Shown here: positions 35,341 through 46,516 of the stretch, piece after piece
How the letters are laid out: each line of letters begins with the position of its first letter
Position numbering within the stretch: the stretch's first letter is position 1
Assembly (NCBI RefSeq): GCF_029168945.1
Contig: NC_083607.1
Location: forward strand, 10,434,001-10,498,000
DNA: 64,000 nucleotides
Direction: 5' to 3'
Source of the DNA: Cannabis sativa
Lineage: Eukaryota; Streptophyta; Magnoliopsida; Rosales; Cannabaceae
The notes under the pieces: generated by a model
Seen by the model: only the letters and a program-made list of their open reading frames with translations
Told to the model about the DNA's origin: nothing
Databases searched by the model: none
Made by a program: the position numbers and the translations under genes

Positions 35341-36000
35341 GACACATTTTAGGCTTTATTAAGTGGCCATAAATATTAGAACAGGATCAAGCTCAAACTT
35401 GGTAAACTAGAGATGATAGAATAAGGGTAGGCTTGAAAGGCTCAAACGGTTCAAAAAAATTGTCTTAATGATATTCGAAACAAGCATTGCCAAGAATTTC
35501 GCCTCAAGAGAATAAATTATGCAAGTTCTATATATCCTATTCAAGCAATCATTTCGCAAACCAAAGTAGAACATTTATGATACAATTCAAATATTTACAA
35601 TATACATCGATATATAATTTCTAACAAGCATCTAAATTAATCCAGAGAGTCAAAGAATCAAGCACACAGTTCACAATTTTCAATCCATCCCGTAAATAAC
35701 AATAACAACAAAATCAATGCATTATATCATTGGCTTAATTAACAACAAAATAAATAAAGAAAACTAGAAAATAAACATACAAAGTAATAAAACAAAACAA
35801 ACAAATAGACTAAAATAATAAGTCTCCTCCACCAAACTAAAATTTCACATGTCCCCAATGTGAAGCAAAAATTTAAAGAGAAAAATTATTACCTTAGGTC
35901 CATATGCCACATCAACATGCGTTTGATGCCCATAATAAGTGTCATGGAAGGAAACTTGAAAGTTATTTTTAAAAATACCCTTAAGCTTGGCATGTGATGA
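35341..36000 (-). mobile_element. Possible relic of an Athila/Ogre-type gypsy element
   Basis: In reverse, 35890-35820 reads TTGCTTCACATTGGGGACAT, then AATTTTAGTTTGGTGGAGGA. The combination of a CATTG(A/G)GGACA box followed by TTTGG(T/G)GGAG is typical of the stretch before the polypurine tract in Athila/Tat-type plant elements. Flanking sequence is too decayed to define LTRs or coding parts. Confidence 0.3.
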
Positions 36001-37379
36001 GTTTTAACTAAAAGCAGCACCAACAACATAAGCATGCATATTTCCTTAACTTAGTTTCATTGATGCCTATTTAGAAATAAATGAGAATTTTTCCTAATTA
36101 TTTAATGCTATTTCCATAATATACAATTGCATAAGTGGTGATTATGGATGTGGCTTAGTTGATTAGTTTATTACTTTTCTTTAAAAAGATAATTAGTAAC
36201 AATAATAATAATGATTAGTTTATTACTTTTCTTTTCTCTTCCAATTTGATATGTGACATTTGCTATGTTTTTATTCATTTTTCAATAATTAATTAACTAA
36301 CTGTAGAGACTTTTCCTTTCTCTTCTAATTTAATTATGTGACATTTGCTATGCCTATAGGATCTTATTCATTTTTCATTATCATCATACCTCCCTTTTTT
36401 TCTTTGTACTAATATCTTATTTATAATTTTTAATTATTTTTCCCTTTATTATCACAAATTTTAATTTTTATTTTTTTGTCATGGTAGTACTCAAGAATCA
36501 ACATTATCAATGTTGTCATTAATTAATGGATTAACAATTATTGTTACTTCTTGACTCGTACAGATATAGTTGTCAAATAGTAAAGAATCCAGTATCCCAA
36601 AAAGAGTAAACCAAGTGTTTTAGATGGTATATTGATAAAATTCATTTTATAATTTTTTATTTATACACTTGACTCATTATATTTCTATTTTTTTTTTATA
36701 TTCTTGATTAAATTGTTATTCACGATGTTATATCTTGATGAGTTGAAGTAAAAAATCTAAAAATATTGGATCACCAAAAGTTGAATGAGATTCGTGAGGC
36801 TTATAGAGATTAACAGAAGCATATATGAAGAAAAAAAAATTCTCCATACTTGAACCATTCATATTGGAAGAAAAATAATTTATTTTGAAACTTAATTATT
36901 ATATTACTATACCAGGAATAAATGTTACTATAAATTTATTTACATTAACCAATAAATAAATTAGAAAATTATAAATCTATCATTTTTTTTTCTTTGTTTT
37001 TTTGAAAATGGAAAGATGTAAATCTTAAGATTGATAATTTTCCTTACACGGTAGTTCACTTTTATTATTTGATTTAACCTAAATAATATTATATAATACT
37101 GACTGCAATTCTTAATATTATTATTAAATAATTTGTAATATTATATGTCAAATTAATAATTCATATTTTATTGTGATCACTTGTGTTTCAATTAATAATT
37201 AGTTGTGTTGGGAGTTTCTTTTTAAAATAAAAAATAAAAAATAAAAATGTGAACTAAGAAATTATAACTATATATAGTATTTATAATAAATTTATATAAA
37301 GGAATTATGAGGAGGTGATAGTATATATATATTTACAATCAAAATGTAATTATTGAAATATTTTTTATATATATATAGG

Positions 37380-37450
37380 ATTTTTCTTAGGTGAGAACAC
37401 TACTTTTACTCTCACTTGTGAGAACATTTTGTTTTAGTTTTAATTGGTAG
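37380..37450 (+). repeat. Dispersed repeat with CTTAGGTGAGA(A/G)CA core, copy 1
   Basis: CTTAGGTGAGAACACTACTT followed by TTACTCTCAC matches the reverse complement of 62172-62240 (CTTAGGTGAGAGCATTACTT and TTGCTCTCAC). Both copies are bordered by (TA)n runs. Class unknown. Confidence 0.5.
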
Positions 37451-38174
37451 TGGGGTGTATGAAATTAAAATAAATTGTTGAACATACCATTATATACTAT
37501 TATATTGATATTGTTTTTTTAATTTAAAATAACAAACGATAAAACTGACTTTATCAAGGAGTTTGAGATTTTTATCGACATCAAAATACGCTTCATCCAT
37601 GAGAGTATTTGCTTACTACTGTGTACTATTCTACCTGTAAAAATTATAGTAAAGTGTATGTAATGTGTTTGACTTTAAAAGACTCATCATTTTTATAAAC
37701 AGAAATATATACTTCAAGCATAACTTTGCAATTATTTTGAGGAATTTCAACTGCTTTGAGCAAAATCAATATGGAAGTCTTTTGTTATTTAGACAGTTAC
37801 ACCAAAAATGAGCATAAATGACATTAGAAAATGTAACTAATTCCTACATTAGGTGACATTTATTGTTTTAGTAACATTTTACACAAATGTAAGATATTCC
37901 AGTGTGAGTAAATATTGAAATGTCACAATATCTTTATATTAGTGACACTTTAAAAATGTCAGTGTTATTTATAAATTAAATTAAAAAAATTATTAAAACT
38001 TTAAAAAAAAAAAAATTTAGTAGCATTTTTTCAAATGTTACTATAAACCAGATTATTTAAAAAATAATAATTATTATTATTATTATTATTATTAGAAAGA
38101 ATAATGAAAATGGTAAAACAGACAAATTTATAATTATTTTATTAACATAATTAATGTACATACAAAAAATAATT

Positions 38175-38387
38175 CTAAATAAATGGATATAATCTCTTTT
38201 TCATATCTCTAAAGAAATAACTAGATGATCCCTCAACATCACCATCTTTTAAGCAATAACATTTATCCAAATAAGCCTTTTAGCGTTTTAGTATTTCTTC
38301 AATACTTTGTAACTTGCCCGATGATGTAAGTCCTCTTCTGCAACTTGTTCTGTTTGATATGGCAGGAATAGCAGCAAACATTTCAAC
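38175..38387 (-). pseudogene. Unrecognised C-terminal exon-like segment in the CACTA-like element
   Basis: One minus-strand frame of about 70 codons opens VEMFAAIPAISNRTSCRR, runs through SSGKLQSIEEILKR, has one TAA, then continues KAYLDKCYCLKDGDVEG, SSSYFFRDMKKRLYPF and ends TAG at 38175-38177. Amino-acid composition is protein-like and unlike the AT-rich surroundings. I do not recognise the family. It could be a captured host exon or the end of a CACTA TNPD-like gene. Confidence 0.4.
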
Positions 38388-39223
38388 ATAAAGATTTCAA
38401 TACAGTAGCTAAGATCAAGATAATGTGCTCCTAATAAGAAATCTTCCAGCAAGTATAGCTACACCCAACACAAAACCAACAATCAAATATTAATAAGAGT
38501 TACAAAAAATGTATTATTACAAGAGTTAACACACTAAAAATATTAGTTACAAGAAAAACTAAACAAAATCATAGGCTATAAGATACCAAATTTGCTACTA
38601 CAAATAAATTTTGATAATTACTATGCAGAGAAAATAACAAAAATGATCCTCATCTCCGATCCAAATGACAATGAAAATGGTATGAAACTTTTAAAAGACC
38701 TAACCACAAATGCATACCATTTTCAACAACAAGCATTGAAAGAGATACAACTATCAAATAATGGTACCAACTTACCACTGAATATCTAAGACAAATATAC
38801 ATAGATATGCACGCATATATCTTTACACCATACATGTTACTAACGGAACAAAATGGAAGCCATGATGGTTGGGGTGCCTATTGTATTCCCCCCATTCTAC
38901 ATAAATCAACTTTAGAAATGATATTTTAAAAACAAAAAGAAAAAAATAATTGTATTGTCTTACTATAATTCTTACAAACCATGTTTACAAGTTCTTAAAA
39001 TGACTATTTAGTCAAAAATATAATAGCATTTTGACATATATGCGCAACACTCAACAGAAACTTCAATATTTTATTTTAAAGAGAGACTAAAGAATTATCT
39101 TGTAATGAATCTTAATAAAAGAAGATAAAAGCACGTCAAAAAAAAAAAAAAAGAAGATAAAAGTAATTACACAAAATGTATTTGAAGTTTTACAAAAATA
39201 CCAAAGAAGAGTTTTCACCATAC

Positions 39224-39391
39224 CTTCTCAAGTTCATCTGACACAAATTTGGCAACCTCACCCTTTTGTTCAAATAGCTCATCCAGGTAATGGAAGAAAA
39301 TGGGTTTAGTGGAAGGGCTCCAGAGAAGCAGCGGAGACCTGAAGACTGCTGAGATTGGAAACAAGAATTTCCACTCCTCCAACAAGTCCAT
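39224..39391 (-). pseudogene. Unrecognised exon-like segment with splice donor
   Basis: 56 codons from an ATG at 39391 (MDLLEEWKFLFPISAVFRSP) through KPIFFHYLDELFEQKGEVAK to Asp-Glu-Leu-Glu-Lys, followed directly by GTATGGTGA, a good 5' splice site. Hydrophobic and charged residues alternate as in a folded domain. A second coding-like stretch lies upstream on the same strand (about 39628-39720: LDDMTSEVCMIIRFIEENLG), and 40180-40470 resembles a 5' leader. Together they suggest a spliced gene carried by the transposon. Family unknown. Confidence 0.4.
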
Positions 39392-41309
39392 TGTTGGCTG
39401 TCATTGTAGTCCTAAGAGTTCCATGCAGTGAACAATCTGAAACCATAGAAAATATTTAAGTCTATTCAATAACTCACATGTTATTAGTTAATACAGTCTG
39501 AATCCTAAAAACCAGGAACATTTAAATTCAAAGTAAATCAAATGTAGAAATCTTCTATAACCAAATCAAAATTGCAGTTTGTTTCAAAAAAAAAAAATCA
39601 AAATTGCAGTAATTAATATAGTTGAATATCATCCCATCCAAGATTTTCTTCTATGAATCTAATAATCATGCATACTTCACTAGTCATATCATCCAAATTA
39701 TGCTGAAAGATTTTATAAGTTAACATCATATTGAATTTAAATAGCTCTATAATACCCGAAATCATTGGCACTAAAATTTAAATTTTGATAAGATTAGTAA
39801 TAACAAACTATTCATCTCCTACTGATTAAACTAAATCACATTGAGATTTTTTTCTTTTGAGCAATAGAGTATCAATCTAAAGTACGAAGACATAAAGTTG
39901 GAAACTTTCCCGGGAGGAAATTAATAACAAAATACATACATTTGTGGTGGTATGTGGCTTGGATTAGGAGCATGATATGGTGGTTTTGACTTCACACATG
40001 CATTTTATCAAACAATATACATACAACTTCAATACTATAGACATAGATCTATAAAATGACAAAAATGATTCCAAGGAGTATAATTTCAATAATAATAATA
40101 TTATAAACTAACAATTACTTAAAATATTATAAACACATAAGTGGATGAAAACTCACCTTGAATTATATTGTGAGAGAGAGACTTGAGTCCCTTTGGTTAC
40201 GTTCAGAGAGAGTTGGAGTTGCTCTGCAATTTTAATAAATTCAGAGTTTAAAAATCACAATATCAATGAGACAAATATTACTTACTCTGGAAATGGAAGT
40301 GGTTGTTGCTGGACGGCAAGGATGATGAGCGGCGGAGCAACTGGTGCACAATTGAGAAATCGTCGAGGACCAGGACCTACGAAATTGCACCAGATTCATT
40401 GCTGGATTTCGAAATAGCACGGAAGTAACTACTGAACTTCGGCCAAGGAGAAATGGCGCTTAATCGATTGTTGACCTAATCCCAATTTTTCTAAAGCTCT
40501 TAATCGATTAACTGCAGTAGTAACACTTTTCAAATGTCATTAAATTCAATATTTTGTATCATTTTCACAAATGTAACTATTCATCTATTTTAGTAACAAT
40601 GAAACTAAAAGTAAATATTCACAAATTAGTAACATTTTTTATCAAATGTCACTAAAATACATTAGCCGTGACATTTCAAAAAAAATGTTAGTAATTAAAA
40701 TGTCATATATTCTTATTCAAGTGACATTTTTATACAAACGTTATTAAATCATTATTACTGTGACATTTTTATACAAATGTCACTAATAAAAATGTCACTA
40801 ATTCTAATTTTTGGTGTAGTGAATTACTTGTTTCTCTTTTGGTTTTTTAGGTGGTGGCTTTGTTTTTTGATATATTGATTCTCTTTCAAAATTGTAAAGA
40901 AAAAAATCCAAATGCGACTGAAAATGGGAAGTGAAAAAATAAATTAATAAATAACTAAATTCTCTAGTTTCAAGAAAAAAAAAAAAAAAACTACATTCTC
41001 CTAAAAATGCGACTGAGAAGATGACATCGTGGTAGAACATGCAATATAATTAGTGGGTTGAAAGTAAATTCTAAATTCTAAATGAATATAATCTAATATA
41101 TATATATCTATTTTATATAAAGTGTGCCTATATAACTAAAATTATTAGTTTATGAGAAATTTATGGAGATTTTTTATTTTTATTTAATAAAATAATAAAA
41201 TATTATTCATATATAATAAAATAATAATAAAACAAATCTTATTAATATTTGAACTGATATTAAATATTCGCTTATACCATCAAAATTTGCACTCCCCACA
41301 TGTTTCGAA

Positions 41310-41375
41310 AAATTGGGATGTTTGGATTCGGATATCTTAACAGCCATGGACCAAGCGATTGTAGTGAGCTGAATT
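41310..41375 (+). pseudogene. Short subtilase-like fragment
   Basis: FEKLGCLDSDILTAMDQAIV corresponds to the subtilase SBT1 stretch with Asp-Ser-Asp-Ile-Leu-x-Ala-Met-Asp-Gln-Ala that lies upstream of the region found at 42125-42660. A TGA follows. About 20 residues only, so the assignment rests on the same family being present downstream in the same orientation. Confidence 0.5.
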
Positions 41376-41396
41376 ATGTCCATGTTACGTTTCCAG

Positions 41397-41719
41397 GTTG
41401 AGAATGTTATAACACAGATAAAAAAATATTCCCATATGATAATTTGCTTCCCATCGATCTTGACCCACATAGAGGTACAACCGCGTACTCTACAATAACC
41501 TTTGGTGCTATGGGAGACAGGTACTGCAATTATTTCATTAATGTTTCATAATTTTCATTCAGATCCCTTTATCTAATAAATTTCTCTGTACTGAATTTGC
41601 TAACTCCGTGCGCACTCCTCTTTGTTTTTATTGACAAAAGATATTGTTTGCAGCTTTTATGAATATTTGCTCAAAGTTTGGATACAAGGGAATAAAACTC
41701 CAGCTGTAAAGCGATATAG
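41397..41719 (+). pseudogene. Captured two-exon fragment of alpha-mannosidase I (GH47, MNS1/2-like)
   Basis: Exon 41397-41520 follows TTCCAG and reads VENVITQIKK, then after a small shift DNLLPIDLDPHRGTTAYSTI and TFGAMGD; the donor is GACAG/GTACTG. Exon 41654-41719 follows TTGCAG and reads [20 protein letters not shown] plus RYR, with donor GTAAGC. The split Ser codon joins exactly across the intron. The motif order is that of class I alpha-1,2-mannosidases, Golgi/ER enzymes that trim N-glycan mannose. The rest of the gene, including other catalytic acids, is absent; hence a captured fragment. A frame slip is present near 41425-41440. Confidence 0.85.
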
Positions 41720-42124
41720 GTAAGCAGCTCTTGCAAAATGTTCTGTTTATTTATCGGCTAAAAATAAATTATTGTATGTAACTTAATCTTGTGACGGAAT
41801 CAGAATAGAACTTCTGTTTGCTTTGATTGTACTACTGCAAAGTGAATTTTGTTTTATCGCAATTTTCTTCTCATGTCAATGTTTTTATTTTTGGTTTATT
41901 TTTCATATATGAATTGTTTGGAAAAATGTCTGTAAAAAAAATAAAGAAAGATCAATTCTTTTATGTAAATCTGTAAATAGTACCAATATATTAAGTTAGA
42001 GGAGCAAGAATATGGCAATATGTCTTGCCAGAAGAATTAATTTGTCTATGTTGATGTTACATCAATTTGACATTTTAGTCTTTATAAATAAGTTCGTTTT
42101 AGTTATTATTTTTACGATATTATA

Positions 42125-43054
42125 ATTCGGGGCATCCCAACACTACGTCTTGGTTTCCTGCTCCGCTGGAAACTCCGGTCCCAACCCTTCCACTGCCACC
42201 AAAATCGCTCCTTGGATACTGGCCGATGTCGTTTTGGGTGACGGTAGAATATTAATCGGCGTGTCTCTGTATGCAGGAGAGCCTTTGGCTGCCGATGCAA
42301 AGCTTTCGTTGATCTACGCCGGTGACGCAGGGAATATGTACTGCTATTCTGGGTCTCTCATTGCCTCTAAAGTCGCCGGAAAGATTGTCGTTTGCGACCG
42401 TGGCAGTAACGCAAGAGTGGAAAAAGGTAGTGCTGTTAAGCTCGCATGTGGTCTTGCTTTGGTGTTAGCTAATACAGAAGACAGTGGCGAAGAGCTCATA
42501 GCTGATTCTCATCTTATACCAGCGACCATGGTTGGTCAGATTAATGGTGATAAAATCAAACAGTATATAAAATCAAGTGATGATCCCGCAGCTACTATTC
42601 TGTTCCGGGGGACTGTAATTGGGTCATCCCCTGCTGCTCCAAAGGGGAAAAATCAAGACTTTTGATGATCTTGGCTGCCGATGCAAAGCTTTCGTTGATC
42701 TACGCCGGTGACGCAGGGAATATGTACTGCTATTCTGGGTCTCTCATTGCCTCTAAAGTCGCCGGAAAGATTGTCGTTTGCGACCGTGGCGGTAACGCAA
42801 GAGTGGAAAAAGGTAGTGCTGTTAAGCTCGCATGTGGTCTTGCTTTGGTGTTAGCTAATACAGAAGACAGTGGCGAAGAGCTCATAGCTGATTCTCATCT
42901 TATACCAGCGACCATGGTTGGTCAGATTAATGGTGATAAAATCAAACAAGATATAAAATCAAGTGATGATCCCGCAGCCTACTATTCCGTTCCGGACTGT
43001 AATTGGGTCATCCCCTGCTGCTCCAAAGGGGAAAAATCAAGACTTTTGATGATC
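42125..43054 (+). pseudogene. Subtilase (SBT1-type) fragment with internal tandem duplication
   Basis: Reads VLVSCSAGNSGPNPSTATK, APWIL, DVVLGDGR, YCYSGSLIASKVAGKIVVCD, ARVEKGSAVK, EDSGEELIADSHLIPATMVG, FRGTVIG. This is the segment of a plant subtilisin-like protease covering the catalytic-domain Ala-Gly-Asn motif and the protease-associated domain. The Asp, His and Ser active-site regions are missing, and a short stretch after Pro-Trp-Ile-Leu is deleted. Bases 42285-42670 are repeated at 42671-43054 (386 and 384 bp); the second copy loses frame near 42979. Parents of this family are secreted proteases of the cell wall. Non-functional. Confidence 0.88.
42285..43054 (+). repeat. Direct tandem duplication of 386 bp
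   Basis: Both copies begin TTGGCTGCCGATGCAAAGC and end AATCAAGACTTTTGATGATC. They differ at few positions (AGTAAC/GGTAAC, CAGTATATAA/CAAGATATAA, small indels near 42592 and 42979), so the duplication is recent relative to the pseudogene. Confidence 0.92.
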
Positions 43055-44121
43055 TTGGGTCAGGGAAAAATCATCACCGTTCATTCATGGAGCAGGACAT
43101 GTTATTATTTTATTTATCTTTTTTATTTATTTTTTTTTTGTTATTTAGTTTTTGTTTTATTTTTTATCTTTTTTTTTATTTATTACTTTTTTTTTTGTTA
43201 TTTAGCTTTTGTTTTATTTTTTTATTTATTATTTAGTTCGCCGTAAAGAATTTAAAAATTAGATATCTATGTATTCCTTTTCCTATTATAATTTGGACAT
43301 TCTTATTCTAATTTATTTCAGAGCTTGCTGAGAATAATAATATATGTCATCAATCCAAAACTCATTTATATCTCATCTCTTCTCTCTATTTTTTCATTCC
43401 ATTATATATAACAGAATCATATACCCTCTAATTTTTTTTGTTGGCCGTTACACCACTTCTCTTCTTCTCCAGATTTTTCTCTCTGCTTATTCTCCCAAGT
43501 AATGTTAATATTCATCACTTTAATATCACTTTAATATCGTATTTTTTTTTTTTTTTTGAATAAAGATAAATATGAAATTTTAATGTTAATATTCATCGCT
43601 TCTTCATTTGTTTCTTTTAAGAAGAATATATCTTCATCATGCATCTCTCTCATATTTCGTTCTTATCCTATATTCTTATTATCAATTTCATTTCTATTGT
43701 TTCTATTAAATTTCAAAAATAGTTGATTGATTGTAAATTAAAAGAAAATATAAAAAGAAAGTAGTTGTAACAATTCATTGTGAATAATGAATATTGTTCA
43801 AATGTTATATTCAAATATAATGAATATTGTCAAAAATAAAACTCTATACTATATGTAATCATATAGAGTTTTTCTTTTTTGATCTAACCGTTTCATGTAA
43901 GTATGGATTTTCTGAATTATTATTATTTAAATTTAATGTCTGTAATTACTTTATTACACCATCTTTTTTTACTTGTGTAGATTGGATTCTAACATTTTTT
44001 ACATTAGCATAATGACACATGGTAAGATGTCATACACAAAATACTTAAAACTTAAAAATGTGTTTTGTTTAAGAGAAACTAATACATATAAAATTAATGT
44101 TCATAATTTAATTTTATAAGA
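43055..44121. other. T-rich spacer between captured genes and Helitron gene
   Basis: Contains a T-rich run of TTTATTTTTTATC type (43105-43235) and a CT-rich leader-like stretch (43440-43500) that may be the 5' leader of the Helitron gene. No coding frame supported. Confidence 0.5.
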
Positions 44122-46095
44122 TCGTGACAGAGAACCTTCAAAGCGGATTCCATATAAAGATTTACCAATCGAAAAAAAGAAAGCAATATGTAAAAAGCAA
44201 AGAGAGAGATATGCTAAACAAAAAGCATTTAAGATCAATCCGATTAGTGTAAGTAGTAATTCCAGTCATATTGATCTTCACACATATATTGTCGAGAATA
44301 CGGCAATGTCAAGTCAACAACAAACAAAAAGACTGTGAAATGATTCCGCTCACACAACTATAAATGAAGATGAATCTTCTTGTGGAGATAATGTTTCTAC
44401 CAATGTCGATTGTGAAACTAATTTATTTGTAAATTCATCATCTTCGAGCAATGTCAATTTCAATCAGGTTTGCATTTGACCGATATTTTTTTTCTTCAAA
44501 ACTCTGCTACTTCCTTCACGTGATGAAATTCCATATGATTATTTTGGATGTTGTTTTTGATAAAAATTAATATATATAATCAGAACCCAAATGAATTTGC
44601 TAAGGGACCAACCTACAATAAAAGAGTAACAAGACCTCGTAGCGGTAAGGGACACTCTCAATTTATAATTAAAATCAATATGTTATGTGAGTTGGAATTT
44701 GATACCTAATTATTTTGTTACAATAAAAAAGGTCTCCATCTTTATTCCTCACCTCGATTTCGTCAATTGCTAAAAGAGGTGTCATTTGAAGCATTTTCTC
44801 TACCATCCGTCCCTCGATGCAAACATTGCAAAGCAAAGCGTTTCATTCATGAAACAACAGGCTTTTGTTGTGCCGATGGAAAAATTTATCTCGCAACAAA
44901 CGATGTGCCGAATGAACTTTATGAATTGCTTACTTCCAGTAGCGAAAAATCTACACATTTTCGAACATACATTCGAACTTACAACAATAAATTTGCTTTT
45001 ACATCAATGGGAGTTACTTACGACAAATCGATGTGTCGAAGGAATAAAGGAATATATACTTTCCGAAGCCAAGGGCAAATCTATCACACAATCAATAATT
45101 TACTACCATCTGATGGACGTCCCTCTAATCTGCAACTATATTTTTACGACACCGAGAATGAATTGGAGCACCGACTTAATGATTCAAAATGCTGACTGGA
45201 TCCATCTGTTACAACTAAACTTATGAATATCCTTCGAATTAATCTGTATTCTATATTCTTTCGTTCACTTGGAGATTTGCCAGATTTGGAAACACAAATA
45301 ATTCAAGTAAGAGAAGATGCTGGGCTAGATCAGCGTGTATTCAATGCTCCTACATCCTCACAAGTTGATTTGGGTGAAAGATGATGAAGGGTATCAACAA
45401 GGAGGGCGTGACATTTTTGTGTATAATCATTATGGTGGAAAACATAAAGTTCAATATTACTACGACTGTTACGATCCATTACAATATCCAATTTTATTTC
45501 CTCACGGAGATTCTGGTTGGCATCAACACATAAAACGAATTGGAGGACACACAACCAGATCCAATGTTCGTAGCCTAACAATAGATCCTCAACAGTCAAC
45601 CACTGCAGAAGAATTACTTGCCGCTGAAGAACGAGGTTAGATTGTAATATTTTAAATCTCATCAATGTTTTATTCACTATGCACACCATATTTAGTAACA
45701 CTTCCTTCTCACTCAACTCTTGTAGTATCAAACCGACAAAAAAAGGAAGTAGTAGTTTCGTGTCGCGAATATTATTGCTTCGAGTTACGAATAAGAGAAG
45801 ATGCACGATCAATTTTGCTACTCTCAGGACGACTGCTACAACAATATGTCGTAGATATGTATGTCAAGATTGAGACATCAAGATTAGACTATTACAGAAA
45901 TGAGCAACAGCATATTCGGTCTGAGTTGTATAAAGGTATAGCATATACTAACAATCTTATTATTCATTTTACAGTGCTATAGCATATGTTGAACTTAATG
46001 ACAATACAAAGAGCCTATCTGCTGTCATGTTCGCAGATATTGTGGAAAAAATATTTTCGTGTAATGCTGCCCAACTAATGAAATATACTGCAGAG
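44122..46095 (+). pseudogene. Degenerate Helitron protein (N-terminal part) plus RPA-like exon
   Basis: Exon-like blocks with GT-AG edges: 44122-44467 (Lys/Arg-rich), 44584-44644, 44732-45635 and 45726-45935. The third has CKHCKAKRFIHETTGFCCADGK, SEKSTHFRTYIRTYNNKFAF, YTFRSQGQIYHTINNLLP, YDTENELEHRL and LFPHGDSGWH; the fourth has SCREYYCFELRIREDARSI and GRLLQQYVVDMYVKIE. These are the Helitron_like_N landmarks. A TGA at 45193-45195 and a shift near 45355 break it. The HUH replicase and helicase are absent. Instead 45975-46095 reads VELNDNTKSLSAVMFADIVE and AAQLMKYTAE, like the C-terminal OB fold of replication protein A carried by plant Helitrons. TATAGCATAT occurs at both sides of the junction (about 45937 and 45979), fitting a deletion by microhomology. 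Confidence 0.82.
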
Positions 46096-46469
46096 GTGTA
46101 GTTTTTAAAAAATTAAATAGTTTTACATGCCTTTCATAAGTTGATTTTTTAATTAAATAATTATGCACACCATGTCTAATCATCTTAAATAAAAATACAT
46201 CACTGTTACACCGCTGCTTTGTCGACACTGCCATATTCAATTTATCAAAGAAAAAATGGATAATCTAGATATATGCGGACCCGGCTTGAGTGAAAAGTGC
46301 AAAATACAAAAATTACACTATTGTCACTTTAGTTTATTTTTGGATTAACTTAAGAACATATTTAAATCATTAAGCTTTATTAAACACTAATACATTGCAT
46401 TCAGTATTCAATAATAATCTCGCTTTCAAATAACATAGAAAAAACCTAACATATATAAAATTCAGTATA

Positions 46470-46497
46470 CGTGCCTCGCACGTAATTTTTTGCTAGT
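46470..46497 (+). other. Helitron 1 3' terminus: hairpin and CTAG
   Basis: ACGTGC-CTC-GCACGT stem-loop, then AATTTTTTG and CTAG. The following T is the host base. This is the canonical Helitron termination signal. Confidence 0.9.
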
Positions 46498-46516
46498 ATA
46501 TATATATATATATATA

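Larger units (their letters stand above)
37794..40821. mobile_element. CACTA-like element with exon-like interior
   Basis: The right end ...TTTTTGGTGTAGTG (in reverse CACTACACCAAAAATTAG) pairs with the left end CAGTTACACCAAAAATGAG. Both subterminal zones are full of GTGACATTT and AAATGTCAC words, in places forming the imperfect palindrome GTGACATTTTTATACAAATG plus TCAC. A (TTA)n run is at about 38066-38093. The 3-bp target duplication could not be matched, so the left boundary may be off by several bases. The interior (38175-40480) holds coding-like minus-strand blocks listed separately. Confidence 0.6.
41107..46497 (+). mobile_element. Helitron 1 with captured GH47 and subtilase fragments
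   Basis: The 5' end TCTATTTTATATAAAGTG follows an A; the 3' end has the hairpin ACGTGC-CTC-GCACGT (46470-46484) and, 9 bases later, CTAG before a T (46494-46497). Its 5' end resembles Helitrons 2 and 3 (AAGTG(T)GCCTATATAAC). The interior runs 5' to 3': a short subtilase-like piece, two exons of alpha-mannosidase I, a subtilase part with a 386-bp tandem duplication, and degenerate Helitron coding exons with an RPA-like exon. Pairing of the two ends over 5.4 kb is inferred from orientation and termini; the ends themselves are clear. Confidence 0.75.

Noticed and set aside
41207..41470. 87-residue minus-strand frame
   Set aside because: It is antisense to the subtilase-like and GH47 fragments, whose plus-strand reading with splice sites is far better supported.
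45330..45812. 160-residue minus-strand frame opposite the Helitron gene
   Set aside because: The plus strand carries recognised Helitron motifs; the minus frame has none.
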